Shown piece after piece: positions 54,509 through 63,679 of a stretch of 64,000 nt of DNA. The notes below the pieces were generated by a model that had not been told where the DNA came from, searched no databases, and saw only the letters and a list, made by a program, of their open reading frames with translations. Made by a program: the position numbers and the translations under genes. Position 1 is the first letter of the stretch; every line of letters begins with the position of its first letter. The DNA lies in the NCBI RefSeq assembly GCF_003072505.1, contig NZ_NTGB01000001.1, forward strand, positions 1,464,659 to 1,528,658, read 5' to 3'. This DNA is from Polynucleobacter rarus (GTDB lineage: Bacteria; Pseudomonadota; Gammaproteobacteria; Burkholderiales; Burkholderiaceae).

Positions 54509-54634
54509 GTCTCATTAATAATAATTATTTATGCAGAAATATTAACTCATTTATGATGAGAGATGAAAAAATAACTGTTTCATGGAAATTAAATGATTCA
54601 GATTAAAAAAAAAATTAATGGAGATTAACTTTCA

Positions 54635-55621
54635 ATGCAAAATTGTTTGTTTTTAAAAAGAGTTCTTTTATCACTCTTTGCCCTATTCATGGCTTCTACA
54701 AGCTTAATTGCTCATTCCTCCAACTATCCCAATAAAACGATTCGTCTGATCGTCCCTTTTGAACCAGGCGGTAGCTCCGACATTACCGCAAGAATTGTTG
54801 CTGAAGAAATGCGAAAGATTCTCGGTCAGACCATCATTGTCGAAAATCTGGGCGGGGTTGGTGGCAGTCGTGGCTCTGAAGTTGTCGCGAAAGCAACTCC
54901 TGACGGTTATATTTTATTGTGGGGTAATGTCGCACCGATTGCGATTAATCAACACCTGTATAAAAACCTAAATTATGATTCCCAAAAAAACTTAATTGCA
55001 ATCAGTTTAGGCACCATCTTCCCTAATGTTCTGGTAGTCCAACCAGGACTAAAAGCTAATACATTTGCAACCTTGGTTGCTCAGAGTAAAAAGGAATATA
55101 GCAACCTTACCTTCGCATCCGCTGGCAATGGTAGCTCAACCCATCTAGCGAGTGCTTGGCTTAATGATTTGCTAGGCTCGAAATGGTTACATGTGCCATT
55201 TAAAGGTGGCGGTCCAGCATTACTAGCCATTGCTTCTGGTCAAGTCGATTTTTACTTTAGTGCCATCCCCTCAGCATTACCCTTTATCAAAGCTGGAAAA
55301 GTATTTGCGCTTGCCACAACCGGAAAAGTGCGAGACCCTTCTTTGCCAAATGTACCGACGGTTGCTGAACAAGGCTTCCCTCAATTTGAAGTAATTAATT
55401 GGAATGGTTTATTTGCACCTGCCAATACTCCACCCGAAATTATTCAACAACTTAGTAAAGCAATCCTAGACGCTCTTGCATCTCCCACAGTAAAAGAAAA
55501 ACTGGCTGCGCAAGGAGCTATGACACAACCCATGAAGCCACAAGAGTTTAGTAAATTTATTGCTGAAGAATCGATTAAATGGGAAAAGTTAGTCAAACTA
55601 GCTAATGCTTCGATCGAGTAA
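54635..55621 (+). CDS. Bug/TctC-family periplasmic solute-binding protein (7)
   Basis: 328 residues; signal peptide ends near TSLIAHSSNYP. Core NKTIRLIVPFEPGGSSDITARIVAEEM and HVPFKGGGPALLAIASGQVD. Divergent from Bug (6), and followed 26 bases later by a PrpD-like gene, which may handle the same compound. Confidence 0.92.
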   Translation: MQNCLFLKRVLLSLFALFMASTSLIAHSSNYPNKTIRLIVPFEPGGSSDITARIVAEEMRKILGQTIIVENLGGVGGSRGSEVVAKATPDGYILLWGNVAPIAINQHLYKNLNYDSQKNLIAISLGTIFPNVLVVQPGLKANTFATLVAQSKKEYSNLTFASAGNGSSTHLASAWLNDLLGSKWLHVPFKGGGPALLAIASGQVDFYFSAIPSALPFIKAGKVFALATTGKVRDPSLPNVPTVAEQGFPQFEVINWNGLFAPANTPPEIIQQLSKAILDALASPTVKEKLAAQGAMTQPMKPQEFSKFIAEESIKWEKLVKLANASIE

Positions 55622-55647
55622 CCCAAAAAAACTTATCCAAAGATTGA

Positions 55648-57069
55648 ATGAATAAAATAGCCACTGACTCTCTGTTAAATACGATCGTAGATTACGTTTA
55701 CTCCGATAAACTTTTTTCAAATCATGCCTATAAGATTGCAAAATATTGCCTGTGGGATTCAGTTTCTTGTGCACTGTCCTCTCTAAATGAAGAAGATTGT
55801 TTAAGACTATTGGGCCCTTATGTAGACGGGACGATTGTGCCAAATGGTGTGCCAGTATTTGGCACCAACTATCGTCTTGACCCGATCAAAGCCGCCTTTG
55901 ATATGTGCGCAATGATTCGGTGGATGGATTTCAACGATACCTCTTTTGCGGGTGGACATCCATCCGACTCAATTGGCGCCATCTTAGCCGTCGCTTACTT
56001 TAAAAGTCAACAGCAAGGCTCAGCAGGATTACCTGAACTTAGTATGCAAGATGTCTTGCACGGCATCATTCAGGCATATGAAATTCAAGGCATGATTTCT
56101 TTTGCGAATAAATTTGACCAACCTAGTGTTGCGCTCGATCACGTCATTGGTGTAAAAATTGGCGCATCAGCTGTTGTTACCAAACTCCTTGGTGGTTCGA
56201 AAGAAATGGCTTTAGCAACTTTAGGTAATGTCTTTATGGACGGCGGAACATTAAATGCTTATCGCCACGTACCCAATGCTGGCCCAAGAAAGAGTTGGGC
56301 TGGAGCTGACGCAGCAAGTAGAGCTGTTTGGCATGCATTCAACGCAGTTAAAGGTGAGCCTGGCTATCAAACACCTTTAAGTGATGCTAAGTGGGGATTT
56401 GAAAAAGTTTTTTATGATGGTAACAAAATCACCATCTCTGAATCCTTAGGTAGTTTTGTCCTTGAAAATATTATTTTCAAGTTCTATCCCTGTCAAAGAA
56501 ATGTCTCTACCGCTTTAGAAGCTGCGATTCACTTGCATCCTTGGCTAAACAATTGCTTCGAACAGGTAAAAAAGATTACGATTTTTTCTCATGACGAGGC
56601 GATTCGTAGAACAGATAAAAAAGGGCCTTTGACTACTAGAGCAGCGCGAGATCATTGCATGCAATATATCGTAGCAATTGGCTTATTAAAAGGTCAACTC
56701 ACTCTGGATGATTATTTAGATGAGGCAGCGAGTAACCCATTGATTGATGCTTTACGAGACAAAATGGTCTTGATTGAAAATCCTATCTTCAGTAAAAACC
56801 ATCATGATATTCAGATTCGAAGCTGTGCTAATGCGATTCAAATTGAATTACTAGACGGCACTCTTTCTGAGTTGATTCAAGTTGATTTTCCACTCGGAGA
56901 CCCTATCCATCGTGACAAAGCAGAAAAAGCGATTATCGATAAATTTCAGATATTGACTAGCCCTGTTTGGGATGAAGAAAGAAGAAATCAACTAATGGGG
57001 TTAATGCTCAATGATGAATCATTTTTTAAAATCTCAGTATCTGAGTGGATGCATCTTTTGCAAAGTTAA
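55648..57069 (+). CDS. PrpD-like protein (2-methylcitrate dehydratase family)
   Basis: 473 residues, close to the length of E. coli PrpD. Much nearer to true PrpD than the three MmgE/PrpD proteins upstream: it has CAMIRWMDFNDTSFAGGHPSDSIGAILAVA and NAGPRKSWAGADAASRAV. PrpD dehydrates 2-methylcitrate to 2-methyl-cis-aconitate. No prpB, prpC or acnD gene is seen nearby, so another tricarboxylate is possible. Confidence 0.85.
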   Translation: MNKIATDSLLNTIVDYVYSDKLFSNHAYKIAKYCLWDSVSCALSSLNEEDCLRLLGPYVDGTIVPNGVPVFGTNYRLDPIKAAFDMCAMIRWMDFNDTSFAGGHPSDSIGAILAVAYFKSQQQGSAGLPELSMQDVLHGIIQAYEIQGMISFANKFDQPSVALDHVIGVKIGASAVVTKLLGGSKEMALATLGNVFMDGGTLNAYRHVPNAGPRKSWAGADAASRAVWHAFNAVKGEPGYQTPLSDAKWGFEKVFYDGNKITISESLGSFVLENIIFKFYPCQRNVSTALEAAIHLHPWLNNCFEQVKKITIFSHDEAIRRTDKKGPLTTRAARDHCMQYIVAIGLLKGQLTLDDYLDEAASNPLIDALRDKMVLIENPIFSKNHHDIQIRSCANAIQIELLDGTLSELIQVDFPLGDPIHRDKAEKAIIDKFQILTSPVWDEERRNQLMGLMLNDESFFKISVSEWMHLLQS

Positions 57070-57167
57070 AAATAAGTTGAAGTATTTTCAACTATTTCAT
57101 AATGTGGAATGTCATTATGCTAGGCTAGTTATAGGGGTAAAAAAACCTAACTAACCTGGAGCTTTGA

Positions 57168-57764
57168 ATGACATTCCAACTATCTGAACGATTTTTTTAT
57201 CAAGATAAAGAGTTATTTAGTAATGACCAACCACTAGCCCATCATCCTCAGGTACCTAAATTTGTATCAGTTACAAGCATGTGCAGAAGAGGATATAACG
57301 GGACTTGGAATATTGAAGATAGTAAATTATATTTAACTGAGTTAGATGCCAATATTCAACATCCAACTCGCCTGAAGAAAACTCGAGTCAGAAGGTTTAA
57401 TGAAAAATGGCTTGAACTTGAGCATGAGTTTGTCTCCGAACCATTTTTTATTTACGAGAATGTGCTTCGACCATTGGTTATCAACGTTAAATTATTAGAT
57501 GTCTTTCCCGATGCAATGAACGGCCCACTATTTGCCGATTGGTTTAGCGGTGAAATCAATTTTGGTCAAGGTAAGGGCATAGACCAAGGCATGACAAACT
57601 CTTACAAGAAATACCTTACTCTTCGCTTTGTAAAAGGTGTTTTAGTGAGTGAAGCCATTCGACCCTTTAAAGAAGTATTTCCCCCAAGATCAAGTGAAGA
57701 AATAATAGCGAGTTTTCAAAAATCTCCCCGAAACCCGAAAACTATTTTCAGCACTGTAAATTAA
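57168..57764 (+). CDS. Hypothetical protein with RGYNGTW motif
   Basis: 198 residues, no signal peptide or membrane segment. The segment MCRRGYNGTWNIEDSKLYLTELDANI and DVFPDAMNGPLFADWFSGEINFGQGK resembles a known set of small uncharacterised bacterial proteins with a YxGTW-x-I-x-D-x-KLYL pattern. ATG 57168 follows CCTGGAG. The role is unknown. Confidence 0.75.
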   Translation: MTFQLSERFFYQDKELFSNDQPLAHHPQVPKFVSVTSMCRRGYNGTWNIEDSKLYLTELDANIQHPTRLKKTRVRRFNEKWLELEHEFVSEPFFIYENVLRPLVINVKLLDVFPDAMNGPLFADWFSGEINFGQGKGIDQGMTNSYKKYLTLRFVKGVLVSEAIRPFKEVFPPRSSEEIIASFQKSPRNPKTIFSTVN

Positions 57765-58241
57765 ATTTAATATTTGAAAAAATTACTAAAGTAACGAACA
57801 TTAATCCTTAGACTAAGAAAAATACCACTACGATAGTGTATGAAATACTCTTGAGGCAGATGGAATTACCCTTATAAAATCAATCATAGAATCGCTGCTA
57901 CCTCGCGAATAAAGTCTCTCGAATATTTCATTCTTAATTCGTTATGAAGATATTTTGATTGATATGATTAAACCAATCTTTGAGACATCCCTTCACAATA
58001 TTTGTATTAAGACAATCGTTAGTTTAGGCATAATCCCAATTAAAAGTTTTAACAAATACTTCTGCTATGCTATTTAATTGAAGATTTTGAACTGGCAGAA
58101 AAAGAGAGATAAACTGCTGAACTCAATAACTTGAAGTTATGACTTTCATTTTTTACTACACTCTTAGCTTTTACCTATGATTTTTTTAGAAAATGTAATT
58201 TGCTAACTTTGTAATTTAAAAAAACTTTAGGAATGGAACTA
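57765..58241. other. Intergenic stretch without a recognised gene
   Basis: About 470 bases, AT-rich, with no open frame of note, RNA gene or clear repeat. Promoters for the DUF4116-like gene should lie near the end. Confidence 0.5.
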
Positions 58242-59825
58242 ATGAATAAAGATCAGGCGTACCAAATTCTTAGTGAATATAACGAGGGAAGCCCCTTCAA
58301 GGACCTCCCGAAGAATCTGAGAGAAGATCCAGAGTTAGCTCGATTAGCGGTTGAAAAGGACTGTAACAATATTCTTTACCTCAGCAAAATATTACTAGAT
58401 GATCGAAGTTTTATTCTTGATTTAATCGGAAGGGTGTTTATTCGATCAAATGCAAGAATACTCACACTGCTCCCGAAAAAATATAGTTTTGACAGAGAAG
58501 TTGTTATGGCGGTTTTATCAACATGGGACTGCGAATCATTACAGGATGCCTCAGATGAACTAAGAAATGATTGTGAAGTTGTATGGAACGCCATGTTTAA
58601 AAATCAACTACTTTGGTCACCATTGGTTTATGAGTTTGCAGGTAAATCTGTACTTATCGATAAGGAATTTCTTGATAAGTGCTTGAATGAAATCAAATCA
58701 TATAGAGGACCAGCAAATAAAGAAATAGCTAACTCACTAAAAAATTGGCATCGAATTTCCCTAGCTAAAAATAAGGGAGATGACTTCGGAAAAATTGAAG
58801 AGTTGAAAATTTCACTGAAAAATTTAAAAAAAGAAGTTCGTGAAGCAACTGACTTCTATGGTAGAGAACGCGCAAACAAAAACCTTATTAATTTAATGGC
58901 CACAATTTCAAGCTTTAATGGAAATGCAGCCCTGATGAAACTATTGGTTGAAATTGACTACTCACAATATGAATACGATCAACTTGTCAGAGGTAATTCG
59001 ATACTCCAAATTTCTGAAAAATTAATGGCAGATCAAAAATTCGTAACTTCTTTAATGAAAGTTACCAAAGGTGAGGTTCTCGGTCAACTCCCTAAACAAT
59101 ACAAAACAGACAAACAATTTATTAAAGACAATATTGGAGAAAAAACTAAGGCGGATAGTTTTGATCAAAAATTATGTAGTGAAATCAGTTTTATGCTGGA
59201 GATGGCTAAATTAATAGAATCATCCCAATTTGAGAAATTTCCTAAAAAAAGTTTATGGGCAGATAAGAATTTTGTATTACCCATTGTTCAATACAATGGT
59301 CTCATGATTAAAAATGTAACCTCTCAGTTAAAAAAAGATAGAGAAATTGCCCTTGCAGCACTTAACTCATCTCCTTATTCAGTTATTTATTCCGATCCAA
59401 GCTTCTATAGTGATAAAAGTTATATGCTAGAAGCCCTAAAAACAGATAACGGTAATGCAATTGAGTGCTTAAGAGAACCTTTAATGTCAGATGTAGATTT
59501 TTTTCTTGAATGCCTATTGCCACTCAAGAAAAAAACAAGCGGTAGTTTATCAAAAATGGCACGGGCAATATTAAGAAGCGTACCGCTAGCTCTAAGAAAA
59601 AATAAAAAACTCATAATCCCATGTCTTGAGATGAATGGATGGGCAATTGAAAATGTTCCAGAGGAAATCAAGTACGATAGAGATGTTCTTGAAGCAGCTT
59701 TTAAGTCAGGCGCAGCAGTTTATGTAGAGTTTGATTTAATGAAATTGCGAACACTTTATAACGAGCGCGATTTGAGAAAGATAATTAAAAATGAATCTTA
59801 TCTTAACGCAGTTATGAACGGCTAA
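58242..59825 (+). CDS. DUF4116-like repeat protein
   Basis: 527 residues from ATG 58242, nine bases after AGGA (58233 is nearer to it). Repeats such as KKDREIALAALNSSPYSVIY, YSDKSYMLEALKTDNGNAIECL, SDVDFFLECLLPL and KYDRDVLEAAFKSGAAV fit the DUF4116 repeat pattern. A charged coiled segment (KIEELKISLKNLKKEVREAT) lies near residue 190. No catalytic motif. Such proteins occur in intracellular bacteria and protists; role unknown. Confidence 0.7.
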   Translation: MNKDQAYQILSEYNEGSPFKDLPKNLREDPELARLAVEKDCNNILYLSKILLDDRSFILDLIGRVFIRSNARILTLLPKKYSFDREVVMAVLSTWDCESLQDASDELRNDCEVVWNAMFKNQLLWSPLVYEFAGKSVLIDKEFLDKCLNEIKSYRGPANKEIANSLKNWHRISLAKNKGDDFGKIEELKISLKNLKKEVREATDFYGRERANKNLINLMATISSFNGNAALMKLLVEIDYSQYEYDQLVRGNSILQISEKLMADQKFVTSLMKVTKGEVLGQLPKQYKTDKQFIKDNIGEKTKADSFDQKLCSEISFMLEMAKLIESSQFEKFPKKSLWADKNFVLPIVQYNGLMIKNVTSQLKKDREIALAALNSSPYSVIYSDPSFYSDKSYMLEALKTDNGNAIECLREPLMSDVDFFLECLLPLKKKTSGSLSKMARAILRSVPLALRKNKKLIIPCLEMNGWAIENVPEEIKYDRDVLEAAFKSGAAVYVEFDLMKLRTLYNERDLRKIIKNESYLNAVMNG

Positions 59826-60001
59826 GTGCTCCCTATTAAGTTTGTTGATGGCTCAAAATTTTATAAAGTCAATTAAGGACAGCAGTTTGATTTATATGGG
59901 ATTTAAATCAACTAAAACATACTATTCGCCCTTACATTCTAATGATAAGATAAGGATTGTTGATTTTATTGCGATACTCGATTTATATAAATTGTAAAAC
60001 T

Positions 60002-61786
60002 ATGAAAATCTTAAAGTTAATTTTACTTACATCTTTCAGTCTAGTAATTTCATTTTCCTTTGCAAGTCCCTATAGATCTGCATTAATCGTTACTCAAAGC
60101 GTTTGGAGTTCTCCCGATGTTGATCCTCTAATTGGTACGATTCATGACGTAGCAAGTGCTAAAAAAATTGCACACGCATTAGGTATTAAAGACGAAGATA
60201 TGATAATTCTGAGAGATTCAGAAGCCACTAAATCAAGAATCATGCAGGAACTTAGTAATTTAAATAAAAATGCGGCAGAAGGTGGGAAAGTTTTTATTTA
60301 TTTTTCTGGTCATGGCTCAAATTGGCTGGATATGAATACAAACCAATGCCAAGCTGGAATGTTAACCAACGATATGCAATACATTACCAATACAGAATTG
60401 GCAAATGCTACAAATAGATTACTAAAAGTAAGTGACAAAACTATCGTAATGCTTGACGCCTGCTTTTCTAATGGTGTGATTAAGGGAACAGGCTCACGCT
60501 CATTAAGCTCAAACTCCAATTTAAAAGTAAAGTTCGCGCGTTTAAATTCAAAGGTAACCAATGCTGAATGTAATGCTCCAGTAAATGCTTTGATACCAGC
60601 AAAAGTTAGTGGATCAAGAGGATTTGGAGATGCAACGTCTTTGGGCGCAATTAAAGAAAACTATGTTTTAATTTCTACTGCAAAAGAAAATGAAGCAAGC
60701 TGGGATGAACCATCCAGTGGAGGAATCGGCACCCAGGCTGTCCGCGATTGTTTGCTTGGAGATGCTAAAGATTTAAATGGTTCTGGCGGAGTTAGTCTTG
60801 AAGAAATTCGTGCCTGCGCTCAAGAAAAAATGAATTCAAAACTTCGTAACCAAACTAATGGATCCGTTAGCCATCTAACGATTAGTGGTAACCGCACTCT
60901 TATTCCCGTACCTAGTCAGCCCCCAAGAACTGATTTAGCAAATAACAATAAACCTCCAGTTAGCAAGCCACCTGTAGAAAGCACAGCGCCAGTGGCAGCA
61001 ACTCCTCCTTTAGAGCCGCCAGCAACCAAACCACCGATACCTTCCCCCATATCAACCGCTATTCCACCGAAGCCGCCAGCAACACCGCCACCAACAGTTA
61101 CTCCACCTGTAGAACTAGCTCCAGAGTCTCCACCAATGGCTACTAAACCACCAGCGCTCCCCCCTGTGGCAATAATCCCATCTGAAAAGCCACCTGTGAC
61201 AAAACCTCCAGCCATTCCACCCATTGTAGTAATCCCACCAGTAAATAAACCACCTGATGTAAAACCAACCATCGTCGATGACAAAATTGCTTCATTGGAG
61301 ACATTGAAAGACATTCTCGCACAATCGAATCCTGAGGTAAAAGTAAACGTTACGATGAGTTCATCTAAAATAAAGATCGGATCAGAGTCATTCAATTTAT
61401 CGGTTAAGTCGAATAAAGCTGGATATGTTTATATCCTCTTATTGGGAACAGATAAGAAAGATTTCTTTATTTTGTACCCTAACAAAATTGAACAAAAAAA
61501 TGAAATTAAAGCAAATGAAACTATGAATTTGCCGAACGATTCATGGAAAGTTCAAGCAGGTGGGCCAGTAGGAGTGGATAACATACTAGTGATGGTCAGC
61601 GAAACCCCTAGGGACTTCTCATCCATCAGCCAAATGATTTCAAAGCCAAATATTCCATTTGCTTATGCTTTGAATGATATTGCAGGCAGACAAAAACTAA
61701 TATCGCTTTTAACAGATAATAGTGGGATCTCAAATGGGTCTTCAAGATATGGGGCCAAACTAGTTACAGTACAGGAATACAAATAA
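60002..61786 (+). CDS. Secreted caspase-like (C14/metacaspase) protein with EF-hand loop and DUF4384 domain
   Basis: 594 residues from ATG 60002 (MKILKLILLTSFSLVISFSFA signal). The caspase fold has His104 in YFSGHGSNW and Cys154 in VMLDACFSNG, the catalytic dyad. Residues 257-268 read DLNGSGGVSLEE, a canonical 12-residue EF-hand loop. A Pro-rich linker spans roughly 303-425 (KPPVSKPPVE, PPKPPATPPP repeats). The C-terminus (GYVYILLLGTDKKDFFILYPNK, to SETPRDFSS) is DUF4384-like. It ends in a TAATG overlap with the OmpA-family gene. Confidence 0.82.
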   Translation: MKILKLILLTSFSLVISFSFASPYRSALIVTQSVWSSPDVDPLIGTIHDVASAKKIAHALGIKDEDMIILRDSEATKSRIMQELSNLNKNAAEGGKVFIYFSGHGSNWLDMNTNQCQAGMLTNDMQYITNTELANATNRLLKVSDKTIVMLDACFSNGVIKGTGSRSLSSNSNLKVKFARLNSKVTNAECNAPVNALIPAKVSGSRGFGDATSLGAIKENYVLISTAKENEASWDEPSSGGIGTQAVRDCLLGDAKDLNGSGGVSLEEIRACAQEKMNSKLRNQTNGSVSHLTISGNRTLIPVPSQPPRTDLANNNKPPVSKPPVESTAPVAATPPLEPPATKPPIPSPISTAIPPKPPATPPPTVTPPVELAPESPPMATKPPALPPVAIIPSEKPPVTKPPAIPPIVVIPPVNKPPDVKPTIVDDKIASLETLKDILAQSNPEVKVNVTMSSSKIKIGSESFNLSVKSNKAGYVYILLLGTDKKDFFILYPNKIEQKNEIKANETMNLPNDSWKVQAGGPVGVDNILVMVSETPRDFSSISQMISKPNIPFAYALNDIAGRQKLISLLTDNSGISNGSSRYGAKLVTVQEYK

Positions 61787-62313
61787 TGTATAAAATTATA
61801 CTTCTAGGATTTCATCTGTTTATCCAGCCAATCTTTGCTGCTGAAGTATTATTGAAAAATGCATCTCCAGATCAAATTGTTAAAGGCTTTCAGCGTCAAG
61901 AGGAAAACCAAGAATATGCATCCACATCAAGAACTTTAAAACCTATCCCCAATAAGTCTGAAGCAATTCAGGCACCTATTTCCCAGAGTTTTGTTATTAA
62001 TTTTGAATTTGATTCTTCTGAGGTTAGAAAAGAAAGCTATAAGATTCTTCAAAACATTAGCGCTGCAATCACGAGTCCAACTCTTGAAAAAGCAACATTT
62101 GTGATTGAGGGTCATACCGATGCAGTAGGAAAATTAGACTACAACATTGCCCTTTCCAAAAGAAGGGCTGATAGCGTGAAATATTTCTTGATTCAAAATG
62201 GCGTTAGCACAAATAGGTTAAATTCTGTAGGAAAAGGGCCGACAGAACTCAATGATTCAGCTAATCCAACTGACAGCTCAAATCGTCGTGTCAAAATTAT
62301 TCGAATGAACTAA
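61786..62313 (+). CDS. OmpA-family periplasmic/outer-membrane protein
   Basis: 175 residues; signal peptide MYKIILLGFHLFIQPIFAA. The OmpA C-terminal domain starts INFEFDSSEVRKESYKILQ, with the peptidoglycan loop EGHTDAVGKLDYNIALSKRRADSVKYFL and SSNRRVKI end. ATG overlaps the upstream stop, so it is coupled to the caspase-like gene and may hold that protein at the cell wall (inference). Confidence 0.88.
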   Translation: MYKIILLGFHLFIQPIFAAEVLLKNASPDQIVKGFQRQEENQEYASTSRTLKPIPNKSEAIQAPISQSFVINFEFDSSEVRKESYKILQNISAAITSPTLEKATFVIEGHTDAVGKLDYNIALSKRRADSVKYFLIQNGVSTNRLNSVGKGPTELNDSANPTDSSNRRVKIIRMN

Positions 62314-62317
62314 TTTT

Positions 62318-63679
62318 TCATAATAATTCTTTTATTTTTGATAATTTGTCCCGCATCTTAGTGAGTTCAAACTCTGCCATATCTTTCATTTTCTGTGAAT
62401 AACTGGTTTCAATGTTCTGTAACATCTCTTCATGTTGATAGTATCTATCGATAATTCCTACATCATGTCCGCCTCTTTCAAGGACATCATATGTGTGTAA
62501 TTCAATACCATGCTTTGCAAGCGTCAGTCGATTATCTTCTTCTACGAAATAATCATAAATGGATTTAGTAGCAAAGACTTTTAAAATAATTGGACTTAAC
62601 ATAATGAAGATATTGAAAATCACAAACAAATAAGTCAATAGCCCAAATTCATTAAAGGCGATATGACTACTTTCTATAATGCTTGGTGGAGTTTGGACAT
62701 AATATAAAGCTAGTACTTTATCTGTTTGTACTTTCATCAACTCTAGTCTTAATGCCAACAAACTTTTTTGATAATTACTCAAAGAAAGCTTAGAGCTTTG
62801 GAGTAATTTTGACTCCATATGATTTTTTTCCACATTGAGTTCTTGCAAACAGGAGTAAATGGCAGCTTTACTTAAAGAGACTCCATAAAAGTCATATCCA
62901 AGAAATTTACTCGCGCAAAGTTTCTCATTTTCTATTGATTCAATTGATGCACTAGATAAAAATTGAAATTCTTCAGAAGGTACAATTACGGTTGTGTCTA
63001 CATAAGCCTTGATTTTTGAAATAGGTATCTCTTCTGGCAATGCCTGATACAAGTTTTGATATGCGTTACGAAGTTTATCTTGATGATTATCATCAATAAC
63101 TTGATAGGAAGTTTGCAAAGTATCTACATTTTGAATTAACTTAAAAGAACGAAGGTCTTCGTAAAAATTAATACTAATTAATGGTAACGCCAGCATAAAA
63201 CCACAAACTATTGCAAACAAAATACCAAATATCATTCTGTAATATTTTCGATATCCCTCTTTAAAAGAGATATTCATTGTGAGGATAATGACTAAACGAT
63301 ATATATTCAATATGATTAATGACCAAATGAGCCCTACCATCACAAAAACAATTGGCATAAAAATAGTAATAGCTAAATTAGACCAAGTAAACCGACTAGA
63401 AAACAGGGACCACACAGTTTCCCAATAAGATCCGTCAGCATTAAAAATCAGTTGAGATAAAACAATACCACCTGAAGTGAATGCTAAGAGGGTAACAATA
63501 ATGATTAAGGCTGATTGTGATATCAATTGACTTTGCATTGAACGCAATGAGTGAAGGTGATTCTTTAATATTTTTAAATCAAAACCTGTCAGGAAAATGA
63601 CGACCTCAATAAGTTTTCTACTTAGGAAAAAAAATTCACGACTTTCTTTTTCTTTAGCTACTTCAGTTGTTTGGGTCAT
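62318..63679 (-). CDS. Hypothetical membrane protein
   Basis: 453 residues. Predicted membrane segments: LISQSALIIIVTLLAFTSGGIVL, ITIFMPIVFVMVGLIWSLIIL, MIFGILFAIVCGFMLALPLISI and a late LTYLFVIFNIFIMLSPIILKV. Between them is a large soluble part of about 150 residues; coiled-coil-like ends follow (MKDMAEFELTKMRDKLSKIKEL). No family recognised. The start shares ATGA with the stop of the next gene upstream. Confidence 0.65.
   Translation of the reverse strand: MTQTTEVAKEKESREFFFLSRKLIEVVIFLTGFDLKILKNHLHSLRSMQSQLISQSALIIIVTLLAFTSGGIVLSQLIFNADGSYWETVWSLFSSRFTWSNLAITIFMPIVFVMVGLIWSLIILNIYRLVIILTMNISFKEGYRKYYRMIFGILFAIVCGFMLALPLISINFYEDLRSFKLIQNVDTLQTSYQVIDDNHQDKLRNAYQNLYQALPEEIPISKIKAYVDTTVIVPSEEFQFLSSASIESIENEKLCASKFLGYDFYGVSLSKAAIYSCLQELNVEKNHMESKLLQSSKLSLSNYQKSLLALRLELMKVQTDKVLALYYVQTPPSIIESSHIAFNEFGLLTYLFVIFNIFIMLSPIILKVFATKSIYDYFVEEDNRLTLAKHGIELHTYDVLERGGHDVGIIDRYYQHEEMLQNIETSYSQKMKDMAEFELTKMRDKLSKIKELL

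Noticed and set aside
60916..61395. Long minus-strand frame rich in Gly and Val
   Set aside because: It is the antisense shadow of the Pro-rich linker in the caspase-like gene.
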